Source of the DNA: Minwuia sp048007105 | GTDB taxonomy: Bacteria; Pseudomonadota; Alphaproteobacteria; Minwuiales; Minwuiaceae | Length of the DNA: 64,000 nt | Direction of reading: 5' to 3' | NCBI RefSeq assembly: GCF_048007105.1 | Contig: NZ_CP180352.1 | Span: forward strand, 682,001 to 746,000 | In this document: in pieces, positions 39,351 to 50,455 of the stretch | How the letters are laid out: each line of letters opens with the position of its first letter | Position numbering within the stretch: the stretch's first letter is position 1 | The notes under the pieces: generated by a model | Database searches by the model: none | What the model was told of the DNA's origin: nothing | The model's input: only the letters and a program-made list of their open reading frames with translations | Program-made: the position numbers and the translations under genes

Positions 39351-40451
39351 GTGAACCGCTACCGCAACCTGCTGCTGGCGGGCGTCGCCGCCGTGACGCT
39401 CTCCACCGCCGCCATGGCGAAGGACACCGGCCTTATCTTCGTCTCGTCGGAGAAGGACAACGCCGTCTACGTGCTGGACGGCAAGACCTACGCGCCGGTG
39501 AAGACGATCCCGACCGCCGCGCGGCCGAGACACCTGCAGTTCGACCCCGAGCGCAACCGCATCTTCGTCGCCTGCGGCCGCGGCAACGCCATCGACATCA
39601 TCGATGTCGCGAAGCTGGAGCTGGTCGACCGGATCGCCAATGTCGAGGACCCGGAGCTGTTCGACTTCTCGAAGGACGGCCGCACGCTCTACATCTCGCT
39701 GGAGGAGGATGCCGCGCTCGGCATTCTCGACCTCGAGACCCACTTCGCCGAGCGGGAGGGCATGCCCGAACTCGCCACCGCCGAACCCGAAGCCGGGGAT
39801 GGCGGCGATGAGGAAGAGGAAGGCGAAGAGGGCGAGGAAGAAGGCGAGGAGGAGGCCGTGCCCGGCCTCAGCACCGTCGAGACCGGCGAGGAGCCCGAAG
39901 GCGTTCTGGCGAACCCTGACGGCAAGACGGTCTATGTCACCTCGGAGGTCGCCAACATCGTCCATGTCGTCGATCTCGCCAGCCGGCAGATCCGCGCCAA
40001 TGTCGTCGCCGGCAACCGCCCCCGCCGCTTCGCGCTGACGCCGGACGGCAAGCAGCTCTGGGTGACCAACGAGCTCAACGCCACGGTCACGGTGATCGAC
40101 ACGGCGACCGACAAGGTCACCGGCACCATCGAATTCCCGCCCCCGACCGGCGCGCGGTCCGAACAGGTCACGCCCGTCGGCATCGTCATGACCCGCGACG
40201 GCGCGACCGCCGTGGTCGCGCTCGGCCGCGCCAACCACATCGCCTTCGTCGACGCGAAGACGCTTGAGGTCGGCGACTACGTGCTGGTCGGCCAGCGGGC
40301 CTGGAACATGACCTTCAACCGCGACGAGTCGCTGCTCTTCGTCGCCAACGGGCTCTCCGACGACATGACGATCATCGACGCGGCCTCCCGCAAGCCGCTG
40401 AAATCCGTCCCCGTCGGCCGCGTCCCGCACACGGTGCTGATCGACGACTGA
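39351..40451 (+). CDS. secreted YVTN-type beta-propeller protein with acidic insert
   Basis: A 366-residue exported protein. The signal peptide MNRYRNLLLAGVAAVTLSTAAMA is followed by repeated blades (TGLIFVSSEKDNAVYVLDG; NRIFVACGRGNAIDIIDV; GKTVYVTSEVANIVHVVDL; GKQLWVTNELNATVTVIDT; LLFVANGLSDDMTIIDA). This matches YVTN and the PQQ-dependent catabolism-associated propellers. Between blades at residues about 145-170 is an acidic low-complexity insert (EEEEGEEGEEEGEEEA), unusual for the family. The partner quinoprotein genes expected for the PQQ-associated type are not adjacent. GTG start at 39351. Confidence 0.85.
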   Translation: MNRYRNLLLAGVAAVTLSTAAMAKDTGLIFVSSEKDNAVYVLDGKTYAPVKTIPTAARPRHLQFDPERNRIFVACGRGNAIDIIDVAKLELVDRIANVEDPELFDFSKDGRTLYISLEEDAALGILDLETHFAEREGMPELATAEPEAGDGGDEEEEGEEGEEEGEEEAVPGLSTVETGEEPEGVLANPDGKTVYVTSEVANIVHVVDLASRQIRANVVAGNRPRRFALTPDGKQLWVTNELNATVTVIDTATDKVTGTIEFPPPTGARSEQVTPVGIVMTRDGATAVVALGRANHIAFVDAKTLEVGDYVLVGQRAWNMTFNRDESLLFVANGLSDDMTIIDAASRKPLKSVPVGRVPHTVLIDD

Positions 40452-40481
40452 GCATCCGGACTGGCCCTTGAACCCCTGGGG

Positions 40482-40577
40482 TCATGTCCGCCCTGCGCGG
40501 GCATCCGGCCGATCGTCAGACTTGCGGCGCAGCCCCTCCGGACCCCCGAGCGGCCCGATGGGCCATCGGGGGTGACC
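40482..40577. repeat. degenerate family C element, reverse orientation
   Basis: Reads, in reverse order to the copies at 29834 and 34844, GTCATGTCCG...GCGGGCATCCGG, a GCGGCGC middle, then CCGGACCCCC...GGGGGTGACC. The right end carries an extra CGGCCCGATGGGCC hairpin. A TTGA-core palindrome CCCGGGCCTGACCCGGG follows at 40596-40612. Confidence 0.65.
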
Positions 40578-40635
40578 AGTCATTGCCCTGCCGTGCCCGG
40601 GCCTGACCCGGGCGCGGCAGATGGTTCAAGTCCCC

Positions 40636-42021
40636 CTACCCTTGCGCGCCGAGATCCCAGTAGAGGCCGGTCATGATGCGGCTGGCGCTTTCCATGGTCG
40701 GCAGCAGGACATGCTCGTCGGGCGCGTGCTGGGAGCAGGCGGCGTAGGAATGCGGGATCCAGATCGCCGGCAGGCCGAGCAGGTCGGTGAAGAGGTCGTT
40801 GCAGATCGAGCCGCCGAGGCTGGGGATGATCGCCGGATCCTCGCCGATGGTGTGCGCCATCGAGGCCCGGACCGCCCCGACCCACTGGTTCTGCAGCGGC
40901 GTCTGGCTGGCGGCGAAGGCGCCCGAGTTCTTCTCGTCCGGCGGCAGCACCTGAACCTCCGGAAAGCCCTCGCGCTTCAGATGCCGCTTCAGCGCGGGGA
41001 TGATGTCGTCATAGTCGATGCCGACCACGAAGCGCAGCTGGCAATGCGCCCAGGCGCGCGGCGGGATGGCGTTGACCGGCCGGTCCGGATTGCCGGTCCG
41101 GTAGGCCAGCACCTCGAAGCTGTTCCAGGCATAGACCCGCTCCGGCGGCGTCAGGCCCGGCTCGCCCCAGTCCACGTCGATCGCCGGGCCGCCCTCGCCG
41201 GCGTCGATCTCGATGGATTTCAGCGCCTCGCGTGATGCCGGGTCGATGCCTTTCGGCCGCCATTCCGGCACGCGGATCGCGCCGTTGCGGTCGGATATGC
41301 TGGCGATGGCGTGCGACAGGATCAGGCCCGGATTGGCAATCAGACCGCCCCAGTTGCCCGAATGATGCCCGCCCGCGCGGAGGTCGCAGAGCAGGTCGAA
41401 ATTCACCGCCCCGCGCGCGCCGAGCGTCAGCGTCGGCCGGTCCGGCTTCACCCGCGGCCCGTCCGAGGCGATGAAGACGTCCGCCGCGAAGGCGTCCATG
41501 TTCTGCTCGATCACCTCCCGCAGGCCCTTGGAGCCGACCTCCTCGCCGGTCTCGACGATGAACTTCGCGTTGAAACCGAGCCGCCCGCGGGTCTCGATCA
41601 CCGTGCGCAGCGCGTTCATGTTCAGCGTGTGCTGCGCCTTGTTGTCGGCGGTGCCGCGGCCGTAGAGCCGCACGCCGTCGCGCGCCAGCACCCAGGGGCC
41701 TTCCCCCTTCGTCCACTGGTCCTCCAGCCCGCGGATGACGTCGCCATGGCCGTAGCCGAGCACGGTGGGCAGGCCGTCGGCCTCGTGCCGCTCGGCCAGC
41801 AGCACGGGGCCGTGGCCGGTCGGGTTCTCGAACTTCCGCGTCGTGAAACCCATCGCCTCGAAGGCCGGGCCGATGACCGCGTCCAGATAGCGGTGCAGCT
41901 CCGGCGCGCTGTCCGGTTTCTGGCTCTCGGTCCGCACCGCCACCCGCTGGGCCAGCTCGTCGAAGAACGGCCCGCTGGTCACGTAGTCGGATGCGGCCTG
42001 AATGGCGGCGTCTCGGGTCAT
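40636..42021 (-). CDS. M20 family metallopeptidase/dipeptidase
   Basis: A 461-residue M20 peptidase. The zinc and catalytic residues follow the family order: LGYGHGDV (His, Asp), GRGTADNK (bridging Asp), ETGEEVGS (general base and ligand Glu-Glu), SDGPR (Asp) and the late IWIPHSYAACSQHAPDEH (His). The dimerisation domain lies in the middle. Likely cytoplasmic; cleaves a dipeptide or an N-acyl/N-carbamoyl amino acid. The latter would fit an ATC-type pathway but is inference. The frame extends to 42306 through repeat DNA; ATG 42021 is the supported start. Confidence 0.88.
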   Translation of the reverse strand: MTRDAAIQAASDYVTSGPFFDELAQRVAVRTESQKPDSAPELHRYLDAVIGPAFEAMGFTTRKFENPTGHGPVLLAERHEADGLPTVLGYGHGDVIRGLEDQWTKGEGPWVLARDGVRLYGRGTADNKAQHTLNMNALRTVIETRGRLGFNAKFIVETGEEVGSKGLREVIEQNMDAFAADVFIASDGPRVKPDRPTLTLGARGAVNFDLLCDLRAGGHHSGNWGGLIANPGLILSHAIASISDRNGAIRVPEWRPKGIDPASREALKSIEIDAGEGGPAIDVDWGEPGLTPPERVYAWNSFEVLAYRTGNPDRPVNAIPPRAWAHCQLRFVVGIDYDDIIPALKRHLKREGFPEVQVLPPDEKNSGAFAASQTPLQNQWVGAVRASMAHTIGEDPAIIPSLGGSICNDLFTDLLGLPAIWIPHSYAACSQHAPDEHVLLPTMESASRIMTGLYWDLGAQG

Positions 42022-42112
42022 GGCACTGCAAACTCCCTCACGTCCTGAAACAGGACTGTCTCCATGACCATAATTCGTTCGACCCGACAGTTGAAAGAGA
42101 CACACCTGTCCG

Positions 42113-42210
42113 TCCCGGGACTTGATCCCGGGACCCAGCCTGGAGCCTCGCCACCAACAGAGACCTATTCGGAAGGCCCGCATGCTGGACAGCGGGATCA
42201 AGTCCCGCTG
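42113..42210. repeat. paired TTGA-core palindromes (family B), copy 2
   Basis: Hairpins at 42113-42133 (arms TCCCGGGA) and 42190-42210 (arms CAGCGGGA), 56 bp apart. The hairpin bases are identical to copy 1 while the spacer is unrelated. Located between the M20 and nitrile hydratase genes, which are divergent. Confidence 0.85.
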
Positions 42211-42322
42211 CGGGCGAAGGGTTCCGGCGGATCTCCAGCCTTTCCCGGGACACGTCGCGTCCGGCCGGGCTGACACCGCCCCGTCTCCATGGCAACATCG
42301 GCGCACGAGACGGGAGGACGCG

Positions 42323-42955
42323 ATGCCCCACGACGGCCATCATCACGATCACGACCATACCGAGCCGCCGCACGATCTGGCGCTGCGCACCAAGGCGCTG
42401 GAATCGCTGCTGGTGGAGAAGGGTCTGGTCGATCCGCAGGCACTGGACGAGATCATCGAGCGCTACGAGCACAAGGTCGGCCCGCGGAACGGCGCCAAGA
42501 TCGTCGCCCGCGCCTGGACCGAGCCGGACTTCGCCGACTGGCTGAAGCGGGACGCGACCGAGGCCATCGCCTCGATGGGCTTCACCGGCCGTCAGGGCGA
42601 GCACATGCACGCGGTCTTCAACACGCCCGAGCGCCACAACCTCGTCGTCTGCACGCTGTGCAGCTGCTACCCGTGGACGACGCTGGGCCTGCCGCCCGGC
42701 TGGTACAAGTCCAATCCCTACCGCAGCCGGGCCGTGATCGACCCGCGCGGCGTGCTCGCGGAATTCGGCACGGAACTGCCGGAGAACGTCGAGATCGACG
42801 TCTGGGATTCGACGTCGGAGATGCGCTACATGGTGATCCCCGAGCGGCCCGCCGGCACCGAGGGCTGGAGCGCCGAACAGCTTGAGGAACTTGTCAGCCG
42901 CAATTCCATGATCGGGGTCGAGACCGCCCGCGAACCGGAAGGCGGCGGCGCATGA
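42323..42955 (+). CDS. nthA: nitrile hydratase alpha subunit, cobalt type
   Basis: A 210-residue alpha subunit; with beta it hydrates nitriles to amides. The metal claw is C110-T-L-C113-S-C115-Y-P-W. The Thr and Tyr variants of this motif are those of cobalt enzymes, whereas iron enzymes have CSLCSCT. ALRTKALESLLVEKGLVD is the usual N-terminal helix. The first 12 residues are His-rich (MPHDGHHHDHDH), which could bind metal. ATG 42323 has GGGAGG upstream. The stop overlaps the beta start (ATGA). Confidence 0.94.
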   Translation: MPHDGHHHDHDHTEPPHDLALRTKALESLLVEKGLVDPQALDEIIERYEHKVGPRNGAKIVARAWTEPDFADWLKRDATEAIASMGFTGRQGEHMHAVFNTPERHNLVVCTLCSCYPWTTLGLPPGWYKSNPYRSRAVIDPRGVLAEFGTELPENVEIDVWDSTSEMRYMVIPERPAGTEGWSAEQLEELVSRNSMIGVETAREPEGGGA

Positions 42956-43614
42956 ACGGCCCGCACGACATGGGCGGGATGCACGGCTTCGGCCCCATCG
43001 ATCCCGACCCGGAAGAGAAGGAAGAACTGTTCCACGCCGAGTGGGAGCGCCGCGCCTTCGCGGTGACGCTGGCCGCCGGTTTCCTCGGCAAGTGGAGCAT
43101 CGACGAGGCCCGCTTCGCCCGCGAGACCATGGATCCGGACCTCTATCTGGGCGCCGGCTACTACCACAAATGGCTGGACGCCTCGGAGCGACTGCTTGTG
43201 CAGAAGGGCCTGATCACGGAGGAGGAACTCGCCACGGCGAAGGCCGAGCGTCGCGTCGGCCCCGATGAGGTCCGCATCCTGAAGGGCGGCACGGTCGACC
43301 AGACCTTCCTGAAGGGCGGGCCGGCGAGCATGGAGATCGACGCCGCGCCAGCCTTCAGGGTCGGCGACAGGGTCCGCTCGAAACAGATGAACCCGAAAGG
43401 CCACACCCGCAACCCGCGCTACATCCGCGGCCATGTCGGCGAGGTGGTGCTGCATCACGGCGGCCATGTCTTCGCCGACGCCAGCGCCGAGGGCGAACGG
43501 CGGGGCGAGCATCTCTACACGGTCCGCTTCGACGCCCGGGAGATCTGGGGGCCGGACGCCTTCGGCGGTGCGGTCATGGTCGACCTCTGGGAACCCTATC
43601 TGGAGCGCCCGTGA
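42952..43614 (+). CDS. nthB: nitrile hydratase beta subunit
   Basis: A 220-residue beta subunit. MNGPHDMGGMHGFGPI is the conserved N-terminus. The C-terminal SH3-like barrel (FRVGDRVRSKQMNPKGHTRNPRYIRGHVGEV, split over residues about 137-167) carries the two Arg residues near the metal claw. It overlaps both neighbours by 4 bp, so alpha, beta and the activator are translated as a unit. Confidence 0.94.
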   Translation: MNGPHDMGGMHGFGPIDPDPEEKEELFHAEWERRAFAVTLAAGFLGKWSIDEARFARETMDPDLYLGAGYYHKWLDASERLLVQKGLITEEELATAKAERRVGPDEVRILKGGTVDQTFLKGGPASMEIDAAPAFRVGDRVRSKQMNPKGHTRNPRYIRGHVGEVVLHHGGHVFADASAEGERRGEHLYTVRFDAREIWGPDAFGGAVMVDLWEPYLERP

Positions 43615-43958
43615 ACGGCCGGCTCGACGATCTGCCCGGAATCCCGAAGGACGCGGACGGACCCGTCTTCGCCGAACCGTGGGAGGCCGAGGCCTTCGCC
43701 CTGACGGTGAAGCTGCATGAGGCCGGGCATTTCACCTGGGACGAGTGGGCGTCGACCCTGTCGGCCGAGATCACCACCGCGCAGCAGGCCGGCGATCCCG
43801 ATCTGGGCGACACCTACTACCGCCACTGGCTCCGGGCCCTGGAACGGCTCTGCGCCGAGAAGGGGCTGAGCAGCCGGGATGACATGGCCGACCGCAAGGC
43901 AGCCTGGCGCGACGCCTACCTCGCCACGCCGCACGGGCAGCCAGTGGAGTTGAAGTAG
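43611..43958 (+). CDS. nitrile hydratase accessory/activator protein (P14K-like)
   Basis: A 115-residue small protein resembling the N-terminal half of beta subunits: PVFAEPWEAEAFALTVKLHEAGHFTWDEWASTL split over residues about 19-51, then YYRHWLRALERLCAEKGL. Such proteins are self-subunit-swapping chaperones that insert cobalt into alpha. The GTG start overlaps the beta stop (GTGA). Its presence supports the cobalt-type assignment. Confidence 0.9.
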   Translation: MNGRLDDLPGIPKDADGPVFAEPWEAEAFALTVKLHEAGHFTWDEWASTLSAEITTAQQAGDPDLGDTYYRHWLRALERLCAEKGLSSRDDMADRKAAWRDAYLATPHGQPVELK

Positions 43959-43994
43959 GCGCAGGCCAGATCGGGGCCGCTCAACTCATGCCCC

Positions 43995-44080
43995 TCCCAG
44001 GACCTGATCCCGGGACCCAGCGGGGCATCGCAACGTCCTTCCATCACCGCCGGACTGGACAGCCGGATCAAGTCCCGCTG
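43995..44080. repeat. paired TTGA-core palindromes (family B), copy 3
   Basis: Hairpin 43995-44015 (one mismatch compared with copies 1 and 2) and hairpin region 44060-44080, 44 bp apart. Order and orientation are as in copies 1 and 2. Situated after the nitrile hydratase operon. Confidence 0.8.
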
Positions 44081-44237
44081 CGGACATGAGAGCGTTTGCG
44101 AGGCCGCCGCCTCGCTCCCCCCGATCACATCTTCCCTCTCGGGCGCGGATCGGTGAAAGCGGTCACAGTCCCGCCACGAAGGCTCGCGCATACTCCGGCC
44201 CGGTAGTGTTTGTCCGGGTGAAGAGGGTGACCGTCCG

Positions 44238-45794
44238 ATGCCGCGTGCGTTGCGCCGTCTGTTCCTTGTCTCGATCCTGATCGCCGCCGCAGCGGTCCCT
44301 GCCGCTGCGCAGGAGGCCGCGCCGGTGGCGGACCAGTCAGCCGCCGAAGCCGCCCCCTCGGCCCGCATCGTGCCGCCGCCCGACGCCGTCGCGATGCCCT
44401 TTATCCCGCCGGAATCGATCATCAACGCCTGGAAGCTGAGCATCGCCGACGCCGCGGCCCTGGCCGAGCTGGCGCTGAAGGACCACGTCGCCGACCTGCA
44501 GGTCGATCCGGTGCGCCAGACCCTTCGCTTCACCCAGTCGGTGGCCAATGGCGCCTTCATCCTGGGGCAGGTCGAGCCGCGACTGGTGCAGTCGGGCCTC
44601 GACAAGACCCGCGGCGTCATCTTCGACATCCGCATCCTGGGCGCGAGCGGCGTGGTGGAGCAGGCGCAGAAGGCCCACGCCCATGCCCTGCGCCGCCGGA
44701 TCGAGGAAACCGCGCGGCTGAAGAATGTCCGCGTGAACGCCATCGTCTGGCCCGAAACCCTGCCCGACCGTTCGGAGATCGCCGTCGCCGAGGCCACGGT
44801 GCCGCGCGAGCGTGAGCCGTTCGAGAAGTTCATCCGCCGCCGAAAGCCCGACCCGGTCGAGGGCGTCTGGGAGCGCACCGACGGCAAGGTCCGCGTCGGC
44901 GTCTATCGCGAGTTGCTGGCGCCGGGCCGGGTCTACAGCGCCATGGTGCTGGACGCGCCCGACGACAGCGTCTGGGAGACCGGCGAGATCAAGTTCGAAC
45001 TGGAGATGCTGGAGGAGAACCTCGGCAGCGGCCCGCTCTACCGCGACGACCGCGCCCGCGCCGAGACCGTGTGGCGCTTCGAGGAAGGGCACCTCGTGGC
45101 GCTGAACGCCCAGCCCGGCGGCCATGTCGTGCGCTATGACCGGGTGGGACCCAGCATCAATTTCGACAAGGAACCGCTGCACAACGGCACCGGCTGGGTC
45201 GTCAGCGACCGGGGGCATGTGGTCACCAACTATCACGTCGTCGAGGACGCGACCGAGATCCGCGTCGGCTTCCGCGAAGGGCCGTGGCGGCCGGCGACGG
45301 TGCTGCTTTCCGACGAGCGCATGGATATCGCCGTTCTCAAGGTCGAGGACCCGGCGGTGCTGGGGCCGGCGCTGAAACTGCGCGCCGGGGCGCTCTATCC
45401 CGACGGCGCCGACGCCACCGCGGTCGGCTTCCCGCTGGCGCAGCGCCTGGGCGAGCAGCTCAAGGTCACCGCCGGCGTGGTCAGCGGGCAGACCGGCGAC
45501 AAGGGCGACCTGACCCGTATCCAGCACACCGCCGCGCTGCAGCCGGGCAGTTCCGGCGGCCCGCTGGTGGACCGGCACGGCAATGTCGCCGCCGTCGCGG
45601 TCTCGCTGCTGCGCGGCAATCAGGTCCAGGACGTCAACTTCGCGATCAAGATCGGCTATCTGAAGCTGCTGCTCGACGGCTTCGGCGTGCCCTACCAGAT
45701 CGGCGGCTCCGAGCGCGATCTCTCTTCCGAGCTGATCGCCGACGAAGTGCGCGGCTCGGTCCTGCCCATCTGGGTCGACCGGCCCGACGACTAG
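44238..45794 (+). CDS. secreted trypsin-like serine protease with unknown N-terminal domain
   Basis: A 518-residue exported protein. The signal peptide MPRALRRLFLVSILIAAAAV precedes about 280 residues of sequence I do not recognise. It ends in a trypsin/HtrA-type protease: His333 in VVTNYHVVEDA, Asp363 in DIAVLKV and Ser439 in QPGSSGGPLV. There is no PDZ domain after it, unlike DegP. The N-terminal part may determine location or a partner. Substrate unknown. Confidence 0.85.
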   Translation: MPRALRRLFLVSILIAAAAVPAAAQEAAPVADQSAAEAAPSARIVPPPDAVAMPFIPPESIINAWKLSIADAAALAELALKDHVADLQVDPVRQTLRFTQSVANGAFILGQVEPRLVQSGLDKTRGVIFDIRILGASGVVEQAQKAHAHALRRRIEETARLKNVRVNAIVWPETLPDRSEIAVAEATVPREREPFEKFIRRRKPDPVEGVWERTDGKVRVGVYRELLAPGRVYSAMVLDAPDDSVWETGEIKFELEMLEENLGSGPLYRDDRARAETVWRFEEGHLVALNAQPGGHVVRYDRVGPSINFDKEPLHNGTGWVVSDRGHVVTNYHVVEDATEIRVGFREGPWRPATVLLSDERMDIAVLKVEDPAVLGPALKLRAGALYPDGADATAVGFPLAQRLGEQLKVTAGVVSGQTGDKGDLTRIQHTAALQPGSSGGPLVDRHGNVAAVAVSLLRGNQVQDVNFAIKIGYLKLLLDGFGVPYQIGGSERDLSSELIADEVRGSVLPIWVDRPDD

Positions 45795-45859
45795 CAACCT
45801 TCCCGAAGCGCGTTGAATGCGGGGGCTGCGGCAGCGACACTGGCCGGCGGGAGGACAGC

Positions 45860-46684
45860 ATGAACCAGCCGCACACCGTCGAGACCCTGATGAACTATTC
45901 CGACGCCGGCGAGACGCCGATCGGCTACTGGTTCTACGAGCCTGATCCCGCGGACCGCATCGAGCTCCGCCCGGCCGGGCAGGACCGCCATGTCGTCCGC
46001 GTCGAGGATGCCTGGCCGATCGTCGACAGTGTCTCGGTCGACGCCGAGGGCTTCGAACTGCACGGGATCGACGACGGCTTCCGCGACTTCGAGAACGAGG
46101 CCTCGGTGGAGCGCGATTTCTATCCGGTCGCCGTGGATTTCGTGAAGCGGCACACCGGCGCGAACCGGGTCGTGGTCTTCGACCACACCCTGCGCCGGCG
46201 GCGCAGTTCGGACATCAGGACCCAGACCACGACCGAGCGCTCGATACCCTTTGCCGTCCACAGCGACTTCACGCCGAATTCGGGGCCGCAGCGGGTGCGC
46301 GATATCATGGGCGACGAGGCCGAGGCCCTGCTGGACCGCCGCGTCGCCTTCTTCAATGTCTGGAAGCCGCTCTACGACACAGTCGAGGAACTGCCCCTTG
46401 GCGTCTGCGACGCGCGCTCCGTGGCGCCGGAGGAGATGCTGATCATGCATCTGAAATATGCGGACCGGGACGGCGAGATCTACACCATGAGCCACGCGCC
46501 GGGGCACCGCTGGTACTACTTCCCGAAGATGCGGACCGATCAGGCGCTGCTGCTGAAGACCTATGACAGCGCCACCGATGGCCGCTCGCGCTTCAACGTC
46601 CATTCCGCCTTCGCCGACCCGGACACGCCGCCCGACGCAAAGCCGCGCCAGAGCATCGAAGTCCGCACGATGGCGTTCTTCTGA
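45860..46684 (+). CDS. CmcJ/NvfI family oxidoreductase
   Basis: A 274-residue protein of the CmcJ/NvfI (GA4 desaturase-like) group. Features: PIGYWFYEPDP near the start, VVVFDHTLRRRR, then VHSDFTPNSGPQRVRD with its HxD pair, FFNVWKPL, and MSHAPGHRWYYFPKM. These are non-heme iron oxygenase relatives seen in cephamycin and fungal secondary metabolism, but most bacterial members are uncharacterised. GGGAGG lies before ATG 45860. It is 65 bp downstream of the protease stop and convergent with the rRNA operon. Confidence 0.82.
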   Translation: MNQPHTVETLMNYSDAGETPIGYWFYEPDPADRIELRPAGQDRHVVRVEDAWPIVDSVSVDAEGFELHGIDDGFRDFENEASVERDFYPVAVDFVKRHTGANRVVVFDHTLRRRRSSDIRTQTTTERSIPFAVHSDFTPNSGPQRVRDIMGDEAEALLDRRVAFFNVWKPLYDTVEELPLGVCDARSVAPEEMLIMHLKYADRDGEIYTMSHAPGHRWYYFPKMRTDQALLLKTYDSATDGRSRFNVHSAFADPDTPPDAKPRQSIEVRTMAFF

Positions 46685-46765
46685 TCGAGCGCATTCCTGC
46701 GTCTGTTCGGGGAGTGCTGAGATTGCGAAGAGGGTTTTGAGTTTTGTTTGTCCGGTTTCTGGGTT

Positions 46766-46883
46766 GGCCTGGCGGCGACCTACTTTTCCGCGGCTTGAGC
46801 CGGAGTATCATCGGCGCGGTGGGTCTTTACGGCCGAGTTCGGGATGGGATCGGGTGTTTTCCCCACGCTGTGACCACCAGGCC
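46766..46883 (-). rRNA. rrf: 5S ribosomal RNA
   Basis: The minus strand reads GGCCTGGTGGTCACAGCG at the 5' end and closes with CGCCGCCAGGCC, so the ends pair. The internal CGAACTCGG and GATGGGATCGGGTG blocks are 5S hallmarks. Confidence 0.93.
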
Positions 46884-47206
46884 AACGCAGGAACCGGTTA
46901 GCAAGTCTTGTCCGGCTTGAGCCGGGCCTGGACTTGGCTTCCGCCCTCGGACTTGCTTGTCCCGGACATGATCCGGGAAGCCGAGGGCCTGTGTCGCAAG
47001 CTGTCTGTGCCAGGGTTTGGCATGAGTTTCGGCATGAGGTTTCGATGGTGCCGGGCGGCGGGTGATCTGGATCCCCGGATCAGGTCCGGGGTTCTGGATC
47101 CCCGGATCAAGTCCGGGGATGAAGCGCCGCCGCTGCTCGCCATCGGCTCGCAGGACTTTGCTATCACCGTCAATCGCTGGGCATGGGTGGAGATGATTTG
47201 TGTTGG
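46884..47206. other. 5S-23S spacer filled with palindromes
   Basis: About 320 bp with no gene. It carries TTGA-core palindromes at 46960-46978 (TCCCGGACATGATCCGGGA), 47073-47091 and 47100-47118 (both CCCCGGATCARGTCCGGGG, 27 bp apart and each preceded by GGAT). They would fold in the rRNA precursor. Confidence 0.7.
47073..47118. repeat. tandem pair of TTGA-core palindromes in rRNA spacer
   Basis: CCCCGGATCAGGTCCGGGG at 47073 and CCCCGGATCAAGTCCGGGG at 47100, joined by TTCTGGAT. The two copies differ by a single base in the centre. Confidence 0.85.
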
Positions 47207-49954
<2,748 letters not shown>

Positions 49955-50455
49955 TACATCGAACTCTCCACCCATGCTCAGGGAATGACGGTGCGTTACA
50001 AGACCCGCCGCGGTTCCGTCAGGAACCGCGGGGCCGGTCGCCGTTACGCCCTCGGACTTGATCCGAGGGTCTGACGACCGCTCCCGAACGAACCCCCGTC
50101 CCTGGATCCCCGGGTCAGGCCCGGGGATGCAAGCGCCGCCAACCGGCCGGTCACAAGGACCGGCGGGGCTTTGCTAGCAGGATCGAAGTTTCATGCTTCT
50201 CTATGATCAGCTTGCGTGAACGTGACGATCCACGGACGGGCGCAAACCCGTGCCGCTTCAGCCCCCGGCCAATGCCGGGCGCATCACGTTCAACCCTCTT
50301 CACAATGTCAAAAATCACCGGCCGGCACGGGATCGAACCCTCACCGCCGCGATCGCTCGGATCGTGCCGCGGGCCTCGTCCATGAAGCCCGCCGCAGGAT
50401 CCGGCGTCCCGCAACGCCACGCTGCGCACCTCGACAACATATCCGCTCCGGGAAC
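49955..50455. other. 23S-tRNA-Ala internal transcribed spacer
   Basis: About 500 bp, no gene. It holds TTGA-core palindromes at 50049-50069 and 50108-50126 (CCCCGGGTCAGGCCCGGGG) and a boxA-like element at 50306-50317. Confidence 0.7.
50306..50317 (-). promoter_or_regulatory. second boxA-like antitermination element
   Basis: The minus strand reads TGATTTTTGACATTGTG, sharing TTTGACATTGTG with the leader boxA at 52819-52830. Such an element before 23S is usual in rRNA operons. Confidence 0.65.

Noticed and set aside
50320..50350. tRNA-like T-arm (GGGTTCGATCCCG on the minus strand) beside the spacer boxA
   Set aside because: The five T-stem pairs do not form (GAGGG against CCGTG) and there is no anticodon or D arm around it, so it is not a tRNA gene.
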